5,773 bases of DNA, taken from NCBI GenBank assembly GCA_937873165.1, contig CALMVH010000150.1:1-5773 (forward strand), given 5' to 3'. Position numbers and translations under genes: made by a program. The DNA is from an uncultured Rhodospirillales bacterium. GTDB taxonomy: Bacteria; Pseudomonadota; Alphaproteobacteria; CALMVH01. Below, piece by piece: positions 5,715 to 5,773 of the stretch. Position 1 is the stretch's first letter; each line of letters opens with the position of its first letter. A model generated the notes under the pieces. The model saw only the letters and a program-made list of their open reading frames with translations, ran no database searches and had not been told where the DNA came from.

Positions 5715-5773
5715 TTACTTCAATATTTTCGCGACGACGCCGGCGCCGACGGTGCGGCCGCCTTCACGGATGG
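5715..5773 (-). CDS. tuf: Translation elongation factor EF-Tu, C-terminal end only
   Basis: The last 18 codons read IREGGRTVGAGVVAKILK followed by TAA (5715-5717). The IREGGRTVGAGVV segment is the highly conserved end of the third beta-barrel domain of bacterial EF-Tu, the GTPase that delivers aminoacyl-tRNA to the ribosome. The rest of the gene lies beyond the right edge. In many proteobacteria tuf is followed by rpsJ (str/S10 cluster) or by tRNA-Trp, secE and nusG. Here a strong terminator and an unrelated exported protein follow, so this copy ends its transcription unit. Confidence 0.96.
   Translation of the reverse strand, partial: IREGGRTVGAGVVAKILK

Noticed and set aside
1..5773. CRISPR array, tRNA, rRNA, insertion sequence or integration site
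   Set aside because: No spaced identical repeats, tRNA-like cloverleaf, transposase frame or terminal inverted repeats were seen on either strand.

Overview
The window is from a moderately GC-rich bacterium. The 3' end of tuf at the right edge reads as a proteobacterial-type EF-Tu C-terminus. Sec-type signal peptides and an alphaproteobacterial look to the small exported proteins make an alphaproteobacterium my best guess, but the sequence does not settle this. Every gene I can support is on the minus strand, so the biological order runs right to left.

From right to left: (1) the last 18 codons of tuf, followed by a strong GNRA-capped intrinsic terminator (about 5644-5679). (2) A 173-residue exported protein of unknown function (5003-5524). 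(3) A 222-bp intergenic stretch. (4) An 88-residue exported protein rich in His, Asn, Thr and Met (4514-4780), closed by a second intrinsic terminator (about 4454-4487). (5) A sigma70-like promoter (4420-4447) just past that terminator. (6) A 14-codon leader ORF with two Trp codons (4367-4411). (7) A fused chorismate-utilising synthase plus glutamine amidotransferase of the PhzE class (2449-4317). (8) Two adjacent paralogous genes of a family I do not recognise: a complete one of 428 residues (1090-2376) and one of at least 355 residues that runs off the left edge (to 1066). They are 23 bp apart.

The synthase is a class I glutamine amidotransferase fused behind a chorismate-binding domain. 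It should make either anthranilate or 2-amino-2-deoxyisochorismate (ADIC) from chorismate and glutamine. No other phenazine or tryptophan gene is visible. Its 5' region is the most interesting regulatory feature. The predicted transcript starts almost on the ATG of the Trp-containing leader ORF, and its first 8 nt are perfectly complementary to the segment that abuts the synthase ribosome-binding site.

The two paralogs share at least five collinear sequence blocks and no known motif that I can see. They look like a tandem duplication that has since diverged, including in base composition. Whether they belong to the synthase transcript is open: the 72-bp gap has no terminator and contains a weak promoter-like sequence with a perfect 6-1-6 palindrome.
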